Source: Pholiota molesta (lineage: Eukaryota > Basidiomycota > Agaricomycetes > Agaricales > Strophariaceae). Taken from it: a stretch of DNA of 64,000 nt. Below, in pieces: positions 44,690 to 57,100 of this stretch (positions within the stretch are counted from its first letter, which is position 1; every line of letters starts with the position of its first letter). The position numbers were made by a program, and so were the translations under genes. The notes beneath the pieces are model-generated. The model made no database searches. It was given only the letters and a program-made list of their open reading frames with translations, and was not told where the DNA came from. The stretch lies in contig JACGCK010000028.1 of the NCBI GenBank assembly GCA_014925825.1, forward strand, positions 1 through 64,000, written 5' to 3'.

Positions 44690-47566
44690 TCAGTTCCATG
44701 CCGACTGAGCATACAACCCCAAAGCCTCATTCGCCAAGATCGGGCTGTATGATTGAACATCCGCATTCGTATAGTTCTTGGTGGTTTGCAGAGAGTTGAG
44801 AATGCCGAGGAGTTGGGCAGAGATGAAGTCGACGAAGACGAGATCGATGGGCGTATCGGGGGTGGCGACGCTGGGCGGCACGGATCCAATGAAGTCGGGG
44901 TGTCGAAGAAGGGGAGAGGAGTATGCGGAACATCATCACCGACGCCAGGACAGGCCTAAAACAATAAAGAGTGAGATGGGGAATCTGGGAGGAGTAGGAT
45001 ATCGTTACATCGTTGGTCACATATCCAAGCGTAAGGTTGGCCGCCGCTCGTCGTGTAGCTCCGTCATTCCTTCTGTCCATCTCTTCCAACCATCGGCGAT
45101 ATTCAGTCTCAACATAACCACGCCCATAGTCGAGTTGGTTTCGCTCTTCCAACATCGCGCGCCTCTCATTGGCGCCGGCATTGTTCAGGGAAGGGAGGAC
45201 CTGATTCGCGACGTTGAAAGGCACCTCAGGGATGAACAAGAAAGAATCCGCGAATGGCGACGCCGTCAATTGGTCATTCTTCGTGAAGGGGCCAGCGTAA
45301 ACGTCGAAACGCTGAGACCCCGAGTTGGTTATCATTATGTTGGGGATCGATGCGCGCGTGTTGTTAATGGCGAGTGCAACAGGAACGGCCTGCAACAAAG
45401 TCAGTGGTGAATTCTGAAATCTCAGGAAAAGGCTAACATTTTGAATGAACAGAGTCAACAAAGAATCATTCGAGGGGTATGGTGACCTAATAAATTTCAG
45501 CTTCGTACTATGAAGAATAGAATAATACCCACCGGTCAAGAGTGAAGTCATGAGGAGCTGTTCCGAATTGGAACGAAAGGTCAAACTTCTTCGCCAAATT
45601 ATTCAATCCTTGGGTAATGGATTGGCCTTGAGCAGTGTCGAAATTGTGGATGTTTCTTTGGGTGTGATACTGTAATTGCGGTTAGAAATAAGCGCCACGA
45701 GTTTAGTCCAAGCAATACCTCAAAGGTTACGCGGTTGGGATCCAAGTACCTCCGATTGAAGGTCAGATTTCCTGTTTTGTGAGTTCCTTTCTTATCGAGG
45801 TTTGCACCTGTTCACATCTGTTGTAAGACTGCATTCGAAACCCAAGTATACCTCACGTACTCAAAAATCCTGTAGAAGAATGGATCAGAAAGAAATTGGG
45901 TTTAACCATCCCCACAACTTACCAATTGTTTCCATATATCGTCCGCTTTCCAACGACATGGAACGACCGTCGAGCTGGACTAAAGAAAATCTTTGAGCTC
46001 GATATATCCCCGCCCTAGACATGTATACATACGGCAATCGCGAATGTGCGTATGACCTAAATATCAGTGATGAGTTTGCAAATTAACTCGGCAATGCATG
46101 GAAGTGACTTACCTCCAAGAATAAAAATAGGAGTAAGTGGATGTACAGCACGAATCGCATTGAAGACCAGAGGCCCTGCGAGGAGATTTAACCAAGCACT
46201 ACGGAAATCATGAGATTAGCAACACTTACAGTTATCGCGGGCAACTGGCATGTGCCTATGAGACAAAACAACTTTAGAAATTCACGAAATCTGTTGGCAA
46301 GACGTGCTTACCCAACGAGCAAGAAAAAGTCAGGTTCCTCTTTGATAGCTTCTGCGAACTATAGCAACAAAAATAGTTATATGTTTGAAAAAAAATGCAA
46401 AAATATAGTACATACCCAAGCTTCCTTGACCATGTCTTGTACTGGCTGCACGGTCGTGTTGACGTCGTTACCTGTGAAGTCGTAGAGAACACCTAAAGAC
46501 GTAACTTTGCGGCCTCTGCAGGAGATCGAAAGTTCAGCCATGAAGTCATCGAACATGAACATGTAGACTATCTTTACTTTCTCGTAGTGAATTTGGCGAA
46601 ACGGTCTGACAAAAAAGAATGTTCAGAGCACCACACACGTATGTCACAGCATTTATTTACCTCCAACGGGTATGTTCACAACCTGTCCTTCATCGTTCAG
46701 GAGGGTGATGTTCACATTGGACGAGAGGTACCGTCCTTTGAACGCTGGAGCAAAGTTCGTATGCCTAGGTGGGTGGATTGGAATCATCTTTACAAAAATG
46801 CAACGCGGTGACTTACATATCGAGGGTATTCGCGTAGATGTATAGCTCGTGGCTGATAGACTGGCTTCAGAATATTTCCAACACCATTGTTATGAAAGGT
46901 CACTTACTTCCAATAGCCATAATATCGTAAGGGAGTTGCTTGATGAATTGATTGGCCTAGTAACATCGTTTATCAGTACAGCTCGTTTTCCAATAACTCC
47001 CAGACATACATCATGAGCGTCAATTCCACCCGCAGGGAATCCATCAGTCAACCCAGTACCTATTCATGTCAGATAAGTACAGAATGTACTTCAATCAAAT
47101 TCACCATCATGAAGATCTCCCGAATCCACAAGCAGGAGATCGACATCGCGCTCCTAAAATAAATTTGTTTTCATGTGATATGAATGTCATAACCGACCAC
47201 ACTCACGATAGCTATCTGCTTCATATGAGTCACGAACGACGCGAAATCTCCCAAGTCACCACTGTCAATGTGCAAATGCTTTATTAGTCGAACTTGTTCC
47301 CACATTTGGGTCAGGAGACGATAAGACGCGCCTGTAGTTGGGCTCAGGGAAAGAGCTCTTTGGTGTCCAAGGAGCCATCCATGGCTATCCGTGGTGTGGA
47401 TGATGTTGACGTCGCCCCAGGCCAAGGGGCGCGTCGGCGGCGCCAATGGAACGGAAGGTATAGCTCTCCTGGAGTGGTCATGCGTGTGCCCATCTGCTGC
47501 GTCAGGACAGGCTGAAACAGCAGCGAGCGACCCAAGGATGCCTAGTATGAGGTTACCTGTGAGCAT
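44690..47566 (-). CDS. secreted 5'-nucleotidase-like metallophosphoesterase
   Basis: Starts [20 protein letters not shown], a signal peptide. Calcineurin-like phosphoesterase motifs appear in order across about fifteen short exons: [15 protein letters not shown] (metal-binding DxH), [61 protein letters not shown] and ILGGHTHIRD, then GRYMET. The long C-terminal part continues with [30 protein letters not shown] and ends LYAQSAW. This resembles the fungal Yhr202w-type family. A one-base loss in the T3 run 47359-47361 breaks the conserved [17 protein letters not shown] string; the intron just after it (47331-47262) uses a GC donor. Zinc or manganese dependent hydrolysis of extracellular nucleotides is the expected role; substrate not provable here. 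Confidence 0.88.
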
Positions 47567-49027
47567 GGTTCGTCAGGCAGGAATCCACGGGGAAGCAAGG
47601 GACTTTGAGTGTCTGTAGTCTTATCCTTATAAATTGAGGTTCCATTTATCTGTTTAGCGAGACTCCAGCTGGCGCACGGTTATAAATATTCAAGAACTAC
47701 CTAATGAGGAGGCATGGCCGGCGAATCGTATGGGTGCCCGTGCTGCAGGCTGTGCAATGTAGGAACGAGCAGGCGGCAGCAAGCGGCAGACCTGCCAAAC
47801 TCGATCTTTGTTGGCAGTTTGATATGCGTTCACAACTGGTAAATACGAAGGCGCATGCGTGAGGTTATCTCATCAACAACCTCGAAATCAGAAGTTTTCG
47901 ACCTTATCAACATCATAAGGGACCCTGACCCCTTCATACGGATGAACCTAAACAGAACGGGCGTCAAAGTTCAGCCTTCCATTGGCAAGTCTCATGTCGC
48001 TCACAGTGCGGCTATCTTCGACGCGCACGTTCTTGAGGCTGGTGATCGCACGAGCTCCTTTATGCTTGCCCTGTCATTGACAACCAAATGACACAAAGAA
48101 ATGATCACCCACCACACGCCGCACAGTGTGATAAGTGTTGTAGAATACAGATGATCAGTAGGTGACCAGTTTCGTGAGTGATGAATCGAAGCCGCATCGC
48201 TCATAGACTATGGTTTGCCAGAGGATATGGTGCTATGATCTCCTCCAGGATGAAGAATACAAGTCCGAAGTGTGATGATGATGCACAGATTCTGAGAGCT
48301 TTCTCGACATTGTTTGGGGCTGTGGCCTGAGGGGGTAGGCCGGTAGAGATTGAAAGAAAATTATTGCAAGCAGTTCAGCAGAGCCAGGCACTGCGAGCAA
48401 ACTGCGAGCCTGTTCGGCATTGAAGCCAATCCGAACTCCGACAATGTTGGACTTGGGCTGGAATTTTCCACGTTAGGACGTCGACATCATACATGTCCAA
48501 GTGATACACAAGCGCTACTTACAAGAGCGTTCAGTGCTAACCACTTCACTTTCTGGAACCATCCGAATATGCAGACCATCAATAATTCGCCCAGAAAGTT
48601 GAGAAGTTGAAACTACATTGGCCTTTGCCACATACCCAGCCATCTCCTTACAATTCGCTGTTCATCGACATCGTTCATCCACGCCTTCCTTGATCTAGAA
48701 TCCTATTTCCACAACGCTCTCACTCTCGCAAGGCTCAGTTCAATCAATTGACGATTCTCATATACGAGTAACTTATCAGGCGCTGTTCAAGCTTCGCTGC
48801 CGTCCTAATTTTGTAGCTGCTTGCATATTCACCGTGGATGGAAATGTTCGTGCAACTTTTTTTGGACATTGCTGTCTGACGCTTGCTCTTCTCTTCACAT
48901 CACCTGGTCACCAGCCGTCCCGTTTCTCCGGCAGCGTATTCATTCTTGTTGAAGATGCCAATGATCTCACCGCGCATATAAAACTGGCTGCTGGAGTGCG
49001 CAATGGTCCCAACAAATTGCACCCCAA
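47567..49027. other. intergenic, no gene recognised
   Basis: Short frames at 47855-48091, 48350-48610 and 48834-49061 have no motif or splice support. The segment is the shared upstream region of the phosphoesterase (minus) and the galactanase (plus) genes. Confidence 0.45.
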
Positions 49028-50386
49028 ATGCGATCCTTTGGTATCATACCCCTCTTCCTAGCATCTCTTCTCGCTTTGGTACCATGGATCAGTGCCCTCA
49101 GATACCATGGCGCCGATTTCAGCTCGTTGATCAACCTCGAGGAATCGGGCACAGTGTACAAGGACGCAAGCTCGCGGAGCGGGGCGAAATTTGAGACCAT
49201 CCTCCACAATCATGGCACCAATCTGCGCGCATCCGCGTATGGACGAGTAACAGTACCTCGGAGTACAGCTTGGCCTATGGTCTGGCGCTGGCTAAGCGCG
49301 CGAAGGCGCTGGGATGGATATTTACGTTGATCTACATTATAGCGATACTTGTAAGCACATGTGGCAATCAATTTCTCCCATAGGTTCAGTTGTAAACTAA
49401 CACAACTGCATAGGGGCTGATCCAGGAAAACAAGCCATTCCGAGTGGCTTGCCAACGGATTTGGCGGGTTTAAAATCCCAAATTAACACGTAAGATATTT
49501 TTTTCAACGCTGAATCGTCGTGCTGATGAGGGTCGCAGCTACACCAAGACTCTCGTCCAGTCATTCACTGCACAAGGGACGCCTATCAATTCATCGAGGT
49601 CAGTGTACTGCGCTTTTAATTCCGGATGGTTCTGATATTCCTCTTCAAACTATTTACAGATTGGAAATGAAATCAACGACGGCATATTATGGCCCACAGG
49701 CCAAATCTCCGTCAACGGCTATTCGCCCCTCTCTCAGCTCCTGCACTCTGCGGCGAGCGGCGTGCGCGCCGCATCCCGCTCCACTAAGACCGTCGTGCAT
49801 CTCGCAAACGGGTGGGACGGCAGCTCCGTCAGCTCTTTCTACTCCAACATCTTTATCCTGGCCAGCTCGCAACCAGCGATGTCGACCTTATGGGCTTCTC
49901 GTTCTACCCGTTCTATGGCACCGGCGCCACGCTCTCGGCGCTCCAGTCGAGCTTGCAAGCCATGGTGAACAAGTTTGCAAGGTACGCTTCCGCGATTGTT
50001 ATTCTCTTTACGCGACTGAGGCACTAATCTTTTGGGGTCTCTGCTGCTTAGGACGTTATGGTCGTCGAAACCGACTGGCCCGTCGTATGCTCCAACGTGA
50101 CCCTCAGCGACACCGCCGTCCCCGTCTCAGTAGGGGGCAGTCCATCTGGGTGGCGGATATCCGCGACGTGCTGTCTGCGGTATCCGGTGGCCATGGTCTC
50201 GGGATCGTCTACTGGGAACCCGGCTGGGCGGGTAGTGCCAGCCTCGGGTCGGGCTGCGAGGTAAGTGCCCGCCAATGCGGCCTGTGGCACGAGAAGTCTG
50301 ACTAATGAATTCCGTAGGACAATCTCCTCGTCGATAGCTCTGGGACGACACGCCGGAGTATCTCCATGTTCGCTAATTCCATGTGA
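49028..50386 (+). CDS. GH53 arabinogalactan endo-beta-1,4-galactanase, frame-broken
   Basis: Secreted enzyme that cuts beta-1,4-galactan of pectin. It begins MRSFGIIPLFLASLLALV (signal peptide) and ALRYHGADFSSL. Later pieces: MDIYVDLHYSDT, WADPGKQAIPSGLPTDLAG, SFTAQGTP, IGNEINDGILWPTGQ (acid/base Glu), NGWDGSSVSSFYSNIF, GFSFYPFYGTGATLS, VVETDWPVVC (nucleophile Glu), ADIRDVLSAV and GIVYWEPGWAG. Introns are short. One-base losses break the frame near 49229, 49310 (GGG for GGGG), 49591 (TT for TTT), 49860 (GG for GGG) and 50133-50137 (G5 for G6). Because all involve short homopolymers and both catalytic Glu motifs are intact, sequencing error is likelier than pseudogene decay, but a pseudogene cannot be ruled out. 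Confidence 0.85.
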
Positions 50387-51151
50387 AGAGAACAGGTACT
50401 GGGTATTCGATGCCAGTTGTAAAACTATTACCAAGAAAATGAAATTCATACACATCAACGAAGATGTATTTACAGCGCAGGTTTGCAATGTCTTTGGCGA
50501 TGTTGGAAGCTCTTCCATTTCTGTTGCCATTCCAAGAAGGTCATTATGCTTCGCTGCCTGAACGGCCGGCGTCATCGAACTTCGAAAATAGCGAAATCCG
50601 TGGTACTTATATTGTAGTAAGTACGCCTCTAGAGCTGCTGGGTTATTTTGTGATCTCAGATCTTCTCGTCAAACCTATATAAAGCCGAGTTCGTCATACA
50701 CGAAACCATGCTTCCGCAAAACTTAAAAAGTACATTACTATGGTATGGCTTGGCGAAGTGGGCTGTAATCTGACAATAACCTGCTCCTTTGGTGCTTCTG
50801 ATATTTAGATTTATCGATATAACCATTGTCGAAGACGTATCTCATTAGTTCCAATGCAACAAAAAATCGCCAAACGGGTACCTATCGAATAGGGACACTG
50901 AATTAAGTAGACGTAGAGGAAACTTGTAATATAGCTAGTGTCCAAACAAAATCGTTGGTACAAAAATTATACTGGGCTAGATACGAATAAATATATGACA
51001 CAGTGTTCTGGTCCAAACTTGTCCCAAATCCTAGTCCAAAACAGAAAAAAAAAAAGTACATGAAAGGTGGCTGACTTGGAGGTAAAGAGATGTGTCTAAA
51101 GACGAGCCAATGCCATAGAATCGAAGACGGGCCATACATTCGACACCATAA
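50387..51151. other. intergenic, no gene seen
   Basis: AT-rich stretch between the galactanase 3' end and the DUF6593 gene 3' end (convergent pair). It includes an A-run near 51,045. No supported frame. Confidence 0.5.
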
Positions 51152-51878
51152 TTACCACCCTGCCGCGCTATTCTATAGAAGAAATGAAGTCAACAAGATT
51201 GTAGTGTCCAGACATAACTTTAGGATTGATACGTACCATTTGCTCTTGCCGTTTTATTTCATTATAAATAAAAATGAGGATGAGAAATACCTCATCTTTC
51301 ATCAAAGCCACGCGCGAGAGATTTAGGACAAGGTGTTTAGTTTTTCCGAATAGCTGAGGGCGGTATGGCACCGAGAAAGTTGCTTCGATATCACCGGTGC
51401 TCGCGCAAGTCGCCTGTCGATATAAGTCGTCATTAATTTTTCAATAATAGCATCATTAAAGAGTCGACGAGTTACCTCCCAACGCTCTTCACGATGAATA
51501 ATGTCATATTCTTCTCTCCCATCTGCCCATTTCCAGAACCTTGACCTGACGCAGCGGAAAACGTGATGTCATCAAGTATTTTATGAATCTGAGAAACGAG
51601 CCGAACAGGACGTACTTGTTCCTGAACCCATTCGCCTTCCGCCTAATGTCTTTCACCGCCTTCCTGTGTCCATGGATCTCAAAAGTCTTCTTCTCCCAGT
51701 TGATGACGCCTACGATGGTAGGTTCGCCTCCATGCACGGGATTGTGGTCCCTTACGTAGGTGTACGTGCGTCCCCAGATCGTCTGGTCAGTCGAAATGGT
51801 GTATATGACCGAGTTGTCGTGGGTGGTACGTAGTTTCGCGTGGAGGACGTTGGCCTTGTTGTCGAACGTTGCTTCCAT
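51152..51878 (-). CDS. DUF6593 domain protein
   Basis: It starts MEATFDNKANVLHAKL at 51878. Exon 1 continues STDQTIWGRTYTYVR, PTIVGVINWEKKTFEIHGHR, the usual N-terminal half of this agaricomycete-specific domain, in which a strand pattern ends with a conserved inward-facing Trp. Later exons give WADGREEYDI, WEVTR-type strings and near the end RVALMKDEVFLILIFIYNEIKRQ, the typical C-terminal DUF6593 helix. The last intron (gtacgt...tatag) leads to a short terminal exon 51172-51152 ending NSAAGW. Function of the family is unknown; it is expanded in mushrooms. No signal peptide. Confidence 0.85.
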
Positions 51879-52531
51879 GGTCCCGCTCAGTACAGTTGGG
51901 CGGTCGACGGCTTGGTATTAAGGGAAGGCGGATCTGGGTTGCTCTCCCTAGGCTTTTGGCAAGCTGCTACTTTTGTCCTTTCTGGACTGCTGGGCTCGCC
52001 GTCGGCCGCCTAGGCTGCAACGGAATGAAGTTGGGCTTGAAAGGAGCTTGCGATCGAAGAGCATGCGAAAGCCCGGACCCCTGTTTGCCCAGTGCGGATG
52101 CGAGGGTGTCGGGTTACTATATTAGTGAACCTTCGGGACTGAGCCTACTGCTCGTCAAGCTCAAGTCACATCATGATCATTGCCGTGAATGATGTACACG
52201 GCATTCTCAAGCCTTGCATCGTATTCTAGCGTCGAATAAATGAACGGAAGGACAAGTTGGATCCCAACATCTTGTTTACAATAGAGAAGTTTTCAAGTAA
52301 CATGTATTCCAAATATCGATACAAGGATGATCCTGATACGAGTGTAGTAGGGAGAGAAATGTAGTATCTAAATATGACTATTAATTTATCATAGGAGCTT
52401 TACCAGACGCCTGCGAATAGAAGTCTCTAAGGCATGGTATACATAAAGAGAAAGGGGGTGTAAGAAATCTATTAAGTCGATGATAATTGAATAGAAGCAT
52501 AATGTGACATGGAAGAGAAGTTGGCGCGAGA
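51879..52531. other. intergenic, no gene seen
   Basis: Upstream region of the DUF6593 gene, followed by AT-rich DNA. Nothing recognisable. Confidence 0.5.
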
Positions 52532-52999
52532 TTAAAGAAGGGATATTATTATCCCTCCTCCGACCATGGCATTAACCAGCCATGAATTCATATTAAGGGT
52601 TTCTAGGCCATCCGAAGTTGCTTGGGTAGACGAAGCCATAGATGCAGAGCCGGAGATTGTTGCCGAAGTAGCAGAAGTAACGTCCCAGGCCATCGTTGTA
52701 TTATAATACTGGGATGAATGACCATAACATCAGCGCTCTTCTATGGTATATCTGATAGGGAGCACTTACTTCCTTAGCTACTAAGATTTCGAGCGATTCT
52801 TCCCTCCTGATATGAGGAGACGTATCAGAGACAATTTCTACTGGGCTAGTAGCAACAACAGGTGATGATAGCACTGCAAAACGAATTTTTGTTAGCAACT
52901 CCTGTATAGTTGTAGTCCGTACAGATGAGGAATATTACCAGTAGAAACGAGGCTAAGCATGAACCCCAGAGTCACCACGATCAGACGAATGAAATACAT
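52532..52999 (-). CDS. small secreted or membrane-anchored Ser/Thr-rich protein
   Basis: Three exons: 52999-52939, 52873-52770, 52708-52532; 113 residues. The N-terminus MYFIRLIVVTLGFMLSLVST is a signal peptide. A mid part RREESLEILVAKE follows, and a Ser/Thr/Ala-rich part (DVTSATSATISGSASMASST) is suited to O-glycosylation. The hydrophobic tail WLVNAMVGGGIIISLL could be a GPI-attachment signal or membrane anchor. No Cys is present, unlike most effector-like small secreted proteins. Introns of 65 and 61 bp keep frame. Family not recognised. Confidence 0.75.
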
Positions 53000-54140
53000 G
53001 ATCGCAAGTCACTTAAATGATGGTGTAGAGTTTAGCTAAACACAAGAGGGTATGCAATGGAAGAAAAAGCGGTGGCAAGATCAAAAGACGAGGAGCGATG
53101 AAAGATTAAAGAGGGGAGGAATTCTTCCTTGATTGCCATTCGCACTGGACAAAGGCATTATATATCTAGACGCCACCGTATATCTGGGGTTATGTCCTCG
53201 AGGCCAGAGCATGTCGACAAAGAAATCGAGTGAGCGCTTGCCTCATTGTTCGCTCACTGAGGAGAATACAAGGTCGTCGAGACCCCAAAGGGCAATTCAG
53301 GGTTGACGTAGGAGAGTGCCTTATTCCCCATTCCGAAGACTCCAGGAATATTTTTGGTTGATCAAGCGCCTAAAAATGAACGCGCGGAAACGAGCGATGG
53401 CCGCTATGTATTGAGCCAAAAGAAAGGTGTAGTGTATGGAATTCACTAGTAAATTTGAGACTAGATCAGTTGGTGCAAAAAGCCCAGTATTCGAGACGGG
53501 GTATAAAGCCCAGAAAGACGATGGAGCATAGCTTGTTCTGAGATGCGGCTGCCGGGCTCTGGCATCTGTGGGTCCAAGGCCTGCCAACAGACTATCTATT
53601 GTTCGGAAGCTTGTTCTATGATTCGCCACCAAGTAATGGTCACCAATGGGCTCCAACAGCAGCGTGATGTGTAGAGCTCCTTTCATTAGCTGTGCTTGAA
53701 AAGTACAACGGTGAACTATAGTTTGACGCCGTGCCGGAGTGTCCTTGATCTGTATATGGTTATCCAAGTTTAAACCTTTCAACCATTGGGGACTGGTATC
53801 GGAGAGAGACCTGCAGTTGGAATGGCCTGCATTATAGAGGAATATGAGTTATTGAGGTTCAGCCCGTTTTCGCGACAGACACATGCAAAACACCGATGGT
53901 GATGGGAAGAAGGCAACAGGCGCTGCTGCACGCATCGGTAGCGCGTCACTAGCTTACATAATCCAATGTGACCTGGAGGGTACGATATTTCTTACAAGTT
54001 GCCTCTTACCTTTCTCTTACCGTTGTGTAACCTCAACCTCAAAAAATCAAACCAACAGACCGAAGCCGAATTCAGTTTAACAGGGTCAGAGTGCTCCGAT
54101 ATTTGGATAGAGTGAACATCACGACTACGGCGGCGGCGCT
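53000..54140. other. intergenic, one doubtful open frame
   Basis: A 153-codon minus-strand frame at 53321-53782 has no motif, introns or codon pattern that would support it. The rest is short AT-rich DNA upstream of TRAPPC11. Confidence 0.45.
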
Positions 54141-57100
54141 ATGAACTCATATCCGCCAGAATTACTGGCGCAATTAGCGCCAGTGATGTTCGTCGCGGGC
54201 CTCGACGCACCTCCGGCTTTAAATGCGCCAGCCTCACCAACGACTGTGGCCCCAAACCGCAAGATGCGTTTCAAGTTCTAACTTCACGCCTTCGCGAGGC
54301 TCTGCTCGCGCAACGCAAGGTGCGATCTGGCAGCCCGAGAAGAACAAGTCGTTTCAGGTTATCCTTGTCGATAAAGACGTGAAGTTCCCTCCAAGGAAGC
54401 TGGTTCCACCTGACGATCCACAATATTCCGCTGCTCATTCCCCGCTATCGCCACTCACACCAACATCCCCATTGCATCCTGATGGGCTCATTGCGCCAAT
54501 ATGGATCAGGAAACACACATCACTCATCCCTTCTGTTTTCGTCTTGTTCCTACGAATTTACGAATATCCACCCATGCTGCGCGTACCCCTTTGGACCTAC
54601 CAGACGCGGAGAAGGAGAGAGAACGGAGGCCGAGGAGCGGAAAAGGGATGCAGAGTTAGCTGCTGATGTCGCGCAACGGAAGAAGATCACGAATGAGCGC
54701 GGGATAAAGCTTACAGTCGTTCTTATGGCAAGTAGGAGGATGTAGGTGAATTTAATTCGCTTGTATGTCGAGGAAGGTTACTGACTCGCATTGGAGATGA
54801 TCCATCTCTGGATGGTCGACTTACATTCATAAGACGGCAAAGTGGTCTCGATTCGCGCGCTGCTCTGTTCGTCCTCAGTCCCGTAAGCTCGTCGGAACTC
54901 AATGAATTTGTGCGAAGGTGGACTTTATCTGATCCATCATATCCAAACCTAGGTCGCTGACTTGTTATTATAAGCTTGCAGCAAGCGCTATACGAGCCGG
55001 CGGTGGAGTACTATACCGCACACTCCAAACGCGTTAGACGTAAACGCAACCGGCATTCGCAGAGTGTGTCAAGCTACCCAAATACCGCTGGAGGTCTTGG
55101 AGGTGGGCTCAATATTGCTCGACCCCTGAGACCAGAAGGATGGACCGTCCGCTATGAATACAAGATGGCGTGCTTTGCGGAATTCCGAAGTGAAGATGAG
55201 GTGGCTCTGAAGTATGAAGCGTTCACACTGTAGCTTTCTCTGCGCTAACTTCTTTCACAATCTAGGCATTATCAAGATGCGTACGAAATGCTGATCATCA
55301 TGTTTGGCTCGACAGCGATTCTTCCCCCGCGCACCAAAAGATGGGCCGAAGCGAAAGTACTCGCCGATTGCATCAATATAAAGGCGAATATCACCGTCCT
55401 TTGAGATTGTATCTTACTGATCATTGCAGAACAGATAGTTAAATTGTATCTGTATAACAACGAACATGCTCTCGCTCTATCTCATCATAACACTCACATT
55501 CGGCAATTTGGCGACTTCTCAAGAGGTTGGGGTATCGGCGAGGAAACCTTTGAGTTCTGGAGCTGGGTTGCCCGACAGTATGCTGCATGTATCCATTCAT
55601 CATTCTTATGTACTAATCACTCGATGTAGACACCGTATCCTTGCAGAATTGCTCGAGCAAGGCACGCGCTCAACACTAACCCTTCCCATCCACAAACCTG
55701 TAACAACAACTATCAGTCCGTCGCAATCACAAGCAACATTAAGAACCTCTGCAGGGGTAGAGTACGATGCTATGCGTTCTCTCGGACTCAATCCAAGCCA
55801 TGCTCTCCAACATCCTGGTTTCTATTACTATATGGCCGCAAGATGTACGGAAATGCGTCGAAAGCGGTTTTTGGCAGCTCTAGAAGGTGAAGTGAGTATC
55901 CAAATCTTGAAAATTGGCGACAAATTATGACATCTGTATTCTCAGGCTAATCAAAAACCTATTGCCCTCTCCCCTGGCTTTACGAATGAGAAGAAGGTGG
56001 AACACCTCTCTATCATCAACGAGGTAACTTCTCGATATCCCGTCACCATATACTATCGCTAAACTCCCAATCTCGACAGCTCTATACCAAGGCCTATGAG
56101 CTGTTCAAGAAACACTCTCCTTCCTCTAATCAAGGACAAGGACGTTTGACACTGTCGATCGCCTACAGGATTGCGCAGACGTATTATGACGCGGGCAAAT
56201 TTGATATGGCAGTTCGGTGCGTGCGTTTGTCTCGTATCTGGAGAAATAAATTGAATACATAACAGGTTCTTTGAGCGAATAGCCAAAACATATCGACGAG
56301 AGCAATGGGGCGCACTGCTCCTTCCTTTACTTTCAACATGGTATGCTTGCGCACAACAATTGGGCGATGTGGAGCTTAGCATCAAACTATTGATTGAGAT
56401 ATTGGGTCAAGGTTCGTACGATATTCTTTGATTATTCTCTGTAATAATCATGGCCACAGATCCTGCAAATACCGATGACCCAAGTTCATTTGAGGAAGAC
56501 TTACTTGCAGTGTTGAAGGTGTGTTGACACGCGCGCCCTGATTCGACTTTGAAGAGGGCTGACAACGATTATCACAGAGTACGGTGCCTTCCTCCACTGA
56601 GGAGCCACTGGTTGTTGATCTCGCTGAGGCACAGCCAATCTGTACGTAAGGAATTGCAACCTCAAGTCTGTATCATAATTCTAACTTTCAATTTACAGTT
56701 GACTCGGATGTAGTATTTTGGTCTCCCGAAGTCAAAGTGGGCGAGCAGGCCGCTTTCCAATTGACTTTAACGGCTCCGAGATCAGTTACTATTGGCTCTC
56801 TGCCCTTTTCTCGTGTGCTATTCATTTTGCCAATCGGGAAGCCCCAGTGATCGTCGAACACGAGCCTTCGGATGACGGCGCCATATTGGTAGCGTGGGGT
56901 TCGTCAAGCTTGGGGAAATTGACGACACAGAGCTTGTATGCAAAGCCAATTTACGTTGGGACTTGGGATCTACGTTGGTTATTGCAGGTTCGATATCGTC
57001 CAGAATACCCACAGTCCTCAAGGTGTGAACTTCTTTCTGACAGCTACTTCTCATTTGTCTAAATATATATGTTGCAATTTTAGGTCACTTCTATCGTGAC

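Noticed and set aside
53321..53782. 153-codon minus-strand frame
   Set aside because: No motif, no introns, no codon bias resembling neighbours.
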